From the NCBI RefSeq assembly GCF_011395035.1, contig NZ_CP024770.1, forward strand, positions 62,001 to 126,000: a DNA stretch of 64,000 nucleotides, given 5' to 3'. Source of the stretch: Pantoea cypripedii (GTDB lineage: Bacteria; Pseudomonadota; Gammaproteobacteria; Enterobacterales; Enterobacteriaceae). The translations under genes and the position numbers were made by a program. The notes beneath the pieces were generated by a model. It saw only the letters and a program-made list of their open reading frames with translations, was not told where the DNA came from and did no database searches. This document shows, in pieces, positions 61,050 to 64,000 of this stretch; the stretch's first letter is position 1; each line of letters starts with the position of its first letter.

Positions 61050-61110
61050 CGATATTTGGCAAGGAATAGCGAAAGACCCAACTAAGTGTGGTTTTTACAT
61101 CATTGGACCT

Positions 61111-61139
61111 CGAATATTGAATTGAACATCAGATTTCAT
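61111..61139 (-). pseudogene. 5' remnant of a tacA-like antitoxin gene
   Basis: 29 bp encode MKSDVQFNI, matching the first residues of the intact antitoxin at 62265 (MKSDVQLNI). It is the left edge of a duplicated segment that also carries the broken N-acetyltransferase copy. Confidence 0.7.
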
Positions 61140-61495
61140 AGGGTCTCCAATTGCTATACACCGAACCATGTTCATATCTATGCCGGTATCCGGATACTGA
61201 TCGCACAAGAATCAACATCACGCCTGGTAATGACGTTAGCATAGAGAGACTTATCATCAGGAAAAAAACCATGGACCACCCAGATAATCTTGCGTTATTC
61301 GCCCCCGCGGCCCATCTCACCGGCCTCTTTTTGCCAGACCTGGAGATGTTGCAGGTTCTGCACCGTACCTGGCCGCAGACCATTCCGTTTGAAAATATTG
61401 ACGCGCTGCTGAGTCGCCCGGTGAGTATCGAGGTGGCGGATATCGCGGAAAAAATGTTGATTAAGCGCCGTGGCGGCTACTGTTTTGAACACAAT
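61111..61495. repeat. Duplicated segment, left copy (matches 62237-62667)
   Basis: Contains the antitoxin gene start, the divergent intergenic region and the first 75 codons of the arylamine N-acetyltransferase. It matches the right copy closely but lacks ~46 bp, including one arm of the large inverted-repeat operator. The reference points of the two copies are 1172 bp apart, and the TacAT module lies between. Confidence 0.85.
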
Positions 61496-61525
61496 CCACG
61501 GTTTCGGGCCGTGGCTTGCTTATAA
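61271..61525 (+). pseudogene. Truncated arylamine N-acetyltransferase copy
   Basis: Codons 1-75 match the intact gene at 62443 (only a few substitutions: Asp2, Pro12, Thr17, Leu19, Met26, Thr33), through the catalytic Cys71 in RGGYCFEHN. The frame then switches to unrelated PRFRAVACL and a stop. It lacks the catalytic His and Asp and the rest of the fold, so it should be inactive. Confidence 0.88.
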
Positions 61526-62011
61526 GATGTTATTCAAAGGGAGAAACAGCGTTCTTTCCTGTGAGGTTGAAGCTTTAAATCCATGATGAAGGTAAAAACT
61601 TTTTGCCCCTTCTGTAAGTGCATGAACCATGATAGCTCGCACTCCAATATTTTCCGCCACACGATATGAGCGTAAAATTGCGTCATGAAGCAGGTCAGCA
61701 CCTAGTCCCTTGCCATGAAACGAGGTATCCACCCCTAAACGTGCCAGGATAATGATGGGGATTGGGTCGGGCATGTTGCGACGAAGGCTTCCGGTTGCCG
61801 TTGCATGATTCACGCTGCCGGTAGCAAGTGAATAAAATCCAACAACCTCTTTGCTATTCGATCTGCAAACCACAAATGTTCTTGCTGCTCCCATCGCCTG
61901 ATTTTTTAATCCACGTTGCCTGAGCCATTCATCGAGAACTATTTCTCCACAATGGAACTCCGCGAGTTGGTGGGTTGAGTCAAGTGGGGCAGGGATCGTT
62001 ATCTGTCCCAT
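61520..62011 (-). CDS. tacT: TacT-like GNAT toxin (acetylates aminoacyl-tRNA)
   Basis: A 163-aa GNAT of the type II toxin class: FHCGEIVLDEWLRQRGLKNQAMGAARTFV start, acetyl-CoA loop LGVDTSFHGKGLGADLLHDAIL, and KSFYLHHGF with the catalytic Tyr. Characterised TacT enzymes acetylate charged tRNAs and stop translation. It overlaps the DUF1778 antitoxin gene by 13 bp. Its 3' end meets the broken N-acetyltransferase fragment. Confidence 0.87.
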   Translation of the reverse strand: MGQITIPAPLDSTHQLAEFHCGEIVLDEWLRQRGLKNQAMGAARTFVVCRSNSKEVVGFYSLATGSVNHATATGSLRRNMPDPIPIIILARLGVDTSFHGKGLGADLLHDAILRSYRVAENIGVRAIMVHALTEGAKSFYLHHGFKASTSQERTLFLPLNNIL

Positions 62012-62265
62012 TGTGGTTTTCTGGCCAGCAGTTTATCCAGCGCCGGATTAGTTGTTACCGGGGCATCAAGCATGTCGATAAACTCAGCATATTGTTCATC
62101 GTTAAGATTAAACACGCGGTGATCAAGAATAACGTTTTCCGCTGCGTGACAGGCCATTTCCAGAATGAAGTCGGTTCGTGATTTATGAAGCAGTTCAGCA
62201 GCGGCATCGATTAACGCCCGCTGAGATTCTTTAGCCCGAATATTGAGCTGAACATCAGATTTCAT
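61999..62265 (-). CDS. tacA: TacA-like DUF1778 antitoxin
   Basis: An 88-aa DUF1778 protein: ribbon-helix-helix N-terminus (MKSDVQLNIRAKESQRALIDAAAELLHKSRTDFILEMACHAAE) and a C-terminal tail (LDAPVTTNPALDKLLARKPQW) that masks the toxin in known structures. It represses its own operon, and a 20-bp perfect inverted repeat lies immediately upstream. Confidence 0.88.
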   Translation of the reverse strand: MKSDVQLNIRAKESQRALIDAAAELLHKSRTDFILEMACHAAENVILDHRVFNLNDEQYAEFIDMLDAPVTTNPALDKLLARKPQWDR

Positions 62266-62667
62266 AGGGTTTCCTTTTGTATAGCAATTGCTTTACAAAC
62301 ATCATACTCGCCTTGTAAAGCAATTGCTATACACCGAACCATGTTCATATTTATGCCAGCACCGGATACTGATCGCACAAGAATCAACATCACGCCTGGT
62401 AATGACGTTAGCATAGAGAGACTTATCATCAGGAAAAAAACCATGAACCACCCAGATAATCTTGCGTTATTCGCCCGCGCGGCCCATCTCTCCGGCCCCT
62501 TTTTGCCGGACCTGGAGACGTTGCAGGTTCTGCACCGTGCCTGGCCGCAGACCATTCCGTTTGAAAATATTGATGCGCTGCTGAGTCGCCCGGTGAGTAT
62601 CGAGGTGGCGGATATCGCGGAAAAAATGTTGATTAAGCGCCGTGGCGGCTACTGCTTTGAACACAAT
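62237..62667. repeat. Duplicated segment, right copy (matches 61111-61495)
   Basis: Complete version of the duplicated segment: antitoxin start, inverted-repeat operator and first 75 codons of the intact N-acetyltransferase. This copy keeps both operator arms and is probably the parental one. Confidence 0.85.
62279..62332. promoter_or_regulatory. TacA operator: perfect 20-bp inverted repeat
   Basis: GTATAGCAATTGCTTTACAA (62279-62298) is repeated as its exact complement at 62313-62332 with a 14-bp spacer. Each arm contains the palindrome GCAATTGC. It lies 13 bp from the antitoxin start and 110 bp from the divergent N-acetyltransferase start, so it may affect both. Confidence 0.8.
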
Positions 62668-63246
62668 CTCCTTTTCAGACAGATTTTGCAGCAGGTGGGT
62701 TTTGCCGTGACGCCACATCTGGCGCGGGTGGTCTGGGGGCTGGAGCAGCCGGAAGTCCGGCCACAGACCCATATGTTGCTGCTCGTCACGCTGAACGGTG
62801 ATAAATACCTTGCCGATGTCGGATTTGGCGGCGTCAGCCTGACTGCACCGCTGCGGCTGGAAGAGGGCGAGCAACAGGGGATGTTGCTGGAGCGGACTGG
62901 TGACCAGTGGCTGCTTTCGCTGGGCGATGACGCTGGTAAAAAACTGATGTACGTGTTCGACGAACGCCCATGTGAGTTACCCGATATCCTGGTTGCCAGC
63001 CATTTTGTCGCGACGCATGAAAGCTCGCTATTTCGCCATAACCTGGTGATGGCCGGACTGCGTAACGGTGAGCAGTACAATCTGTTCAATCAGCATCTCA
63101 CTATCCACGGACGTGAGAAGACCGAACAGCAGACGCAGACATTTGAGGAATTTGCGCGTGTTGTCAGCCAGTTTTTTAGTCGCCCGGATGTGGTGGGTCA
63201 TGAAGACATGCAGGCCATTTTCGCCAAAGTGGGTTTAGCTCAGTAG
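62443..63246 (+). CDS. Arylamine N-acetyltransferase (NhoA-like)
   Basis: A 267-aa NAT (E. coli NhoA 281). The catalytic triad is visible: Cys71 in RRGGYCFEHN, His110 in RPQTHMLLLV and Asp125 in YLADVGFGG. It transfers acetyl from acetyl-CoA to arylamines or arylhydroxylamines. ATG at 62443 aligns with the truncated copy; upstream in-frame Met at 62341 lies in the operator region. It overlaps the convergent DUF1345 gene by 12 bp. Confidence 0.9.
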   Translation: MNHPDNLALFARAAHLSGPFLPDLETLQVLHRAWPQTIPFENIDALLSRPVSIEVADIAEKMLIKRRGGYCFEHNLLFRQILQQVGFAVTPHLARVVWGLEQPEVRPQTHMLLLVTLNGDKYLADVGFGGVSLTAPLRLEEGEQQGMLLERTGDQWLLSLGDDAGKKLMYVFDERPCELPDILVASHFVATHESSLFRHNLVMAGLRNGEQYNLFNQHLTIHGREKTEQQTQTFEEFARVVSQFFSRPDVVGHEDMQAIFAKVGLAQ

Positions 63247-63894
63247 CCCGGCCCCGACATTCACCGATAACCCCAGAATCGCCAGATTGAAAACAAACGA
63301 AACCACCGACTGGAGCAACGCGATTTGTCGTATGTCGGTGGTTCCGGTCGCCACATCGGCGGTTTGTGCCGCCACGGCGATAGTGAAGGAGAAATAGAGG
63401 AAATCCCAGTAACCCGGTTCCTGTGGCTTTTCCGGGAAGATCATCGGCGTGACGTCTTTACTGCGGCGCAGGTAGTGATGATGAGCGTAATGCATAGCAA
63501 AGGCGGTGGGCAGCAAGGCCCAGGAGACCACCAGCGTGGCGCCAGTCAGCAGCAGATGCATCAGCCGGGGTGTCCCGGAGAGATGTTTGAGCGAGGGCAG
63601 TTCAAGCAGGATCGCCAGAATACTGACCATGCATCCGAGAATCACCAATCCCAGCACCAGCCCCGCGCTTTCATCCTGCATTCTGGCGATATGCGGAATA
63701 TCTTCTACCCCGGTGCGTAACATGCGCAACCACATAAAAAACAGATAGAGCCATGCCAGCACATTCCAGCTAATCAGCAGCCGCTGCAGATAGCCTGATT
63801 GGGCGGGAAGGGCAAAAAAGCACACCACGCCAGCAAGGATAGCCATCAGCAAACGCGAGCGGGCGTGATAATAAGTTCTGAAAGAAAAAGTCAT
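63235..63894 (-). CDS. DUF1345 integral membrane protein
   Basis: A 219-aa protein with about five to six hydrophobic helices. The C-terminal EPGYWDFLYFSFTIAVAAQTADVATGTTDIRQI block is the DUF1345 signature (pore-loop-like, resembling the two-TM ion channel motif region). Function unknown. The 106 bases after its start, to the end of the window, hold no gene I can support. Confidence 0.8.
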   Translation of the reverse strand: MTFSFRTYYHARSRLLMAILAGVVCFFALPAQSGYLQRLLISWNVLAWLYLFFMWLRMLRTGVEDIPHIARMQDESAGLVLGLVILGCMVSILAILLELPSLKHLSGTPRLMHLLLTGATLVVSWALLPTAFAMHYAHHHYLRRSKDVTPMIFPEKPQEPGYWDFLYFSFTIAVAAQTADVATGTTDIRQIALLQSVVSFVFNLAILGLSVNVGAGLLS

Positions 63895-64000
63895 GATGTG
63901 AGTGACTTAGCGGTGGAACGATAGAATAACTGTAGACGCCAGCGGCAGTTTCCTCCTCCCGCTGCGTGACATCATCATTTCCCGGCCTGTAACGCTGCCA

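Overview
This window looks like accessory DNA from a plant- or environment-associated member of the Enterobacterales. Pantoea, Erwinia or a close relative is my best inference: the gene families and coding style are enterobacterial and moderately GC-rich, with AT-rich inserts. No rRNA, tRNA, ribosomal-protein or replication gene was seen, so a chromosomal flexible region and a large plasmid are both possible. It is a string of metabolic islands with competition, toxin and toxin-antitoxin modules between them.

Left part (1-15 kb). A Cus-type copper/silver efflux locus (cusS fragment, cusR, then divergent cusCFBA with a clear CusR box) is followed by a Tat-exported cupin, a PemK/MazF-like toxin-antitoxin pair, and a polar amino-acid ABC importer with a D-amino-acid-oxidase-type flavoprotein. 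A divergent LacI-family regulator faces the importer across two identical palindromic operators. An AT-rich pair, a DUF2778 (Tlde1-like) T6SS effector and a membrane-protein immunity candidate, lies between two same-orientation copies of a 73-bp palindromic repeat.

Citrate part (15-34 kb). A complete ferric-citrate system (fecIR, fecABCDE) is followed by a secreted protein with the R / S-T-T / E-x-E motifs of cholera/pertussis-type ADP-ribosyltransferases. Next comes the citrate two-component system dpiBA (citAB), a divergent 2-hydroxycarboxylate transporter, a fumarylacetoacetate-hydrolase-family enzyme, and citC-D-E-F-X-G. The oxaloacetate decarboxylase pump genes usual next to such clusters are absent here, and the FAH-family enzyme sits in the operon instead.

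Middle part (34-45 kb). A GNAT acetyltransferase and a HipBA module lead into an operon of a PLP dehydratase, an aspartoacylase-family deacylase, an amino-acid ABC importer and a RidA-family protein, next to a divergent GntR regulator. This resembles ectoine or N-acyl-amino-acid catabolic operons. Then comes an array of three tandem ~535-bp hok/sok type I toxin-antitoxin units, followed by an AT-rich methyltransferase gene.

Right part (45-64 kb). A fused oligopeptide-type ABC ATPase lies convergent to a 364-aa protein I do not recognise. Beyond that is a long minus-strand operon: oligopeptide-type binding protein and two permeases without their own ATPase, an M20 peptidase, a D-cysteine-desulfhydrase-like PLP enzyme, an ornithine-cyclodeaminase-family protein and a two-domain rhodanese, with a divergent GntR regulator. 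It suggests uptake and breakdown of a (perhaps sulfur-containing) peptide or conjugate. An orphan Hcp with a 303-aa putative membrane-active partner, a DigH-like lipoprotein, and an unassigned overlapping pair (233 aa + membrane-anchored 144 aa) come next. The window ends with a TacAT-type toxin-antitoxin module lying between a truncated and an intact copy of an arylamine N-acetyltransferase gene, then a DUF1345 membrane protein.

Start codons were set by family length, Shine-Dalgarno match and overlap with neighbours. Functional calls come from motif recognition only; no database search was run.
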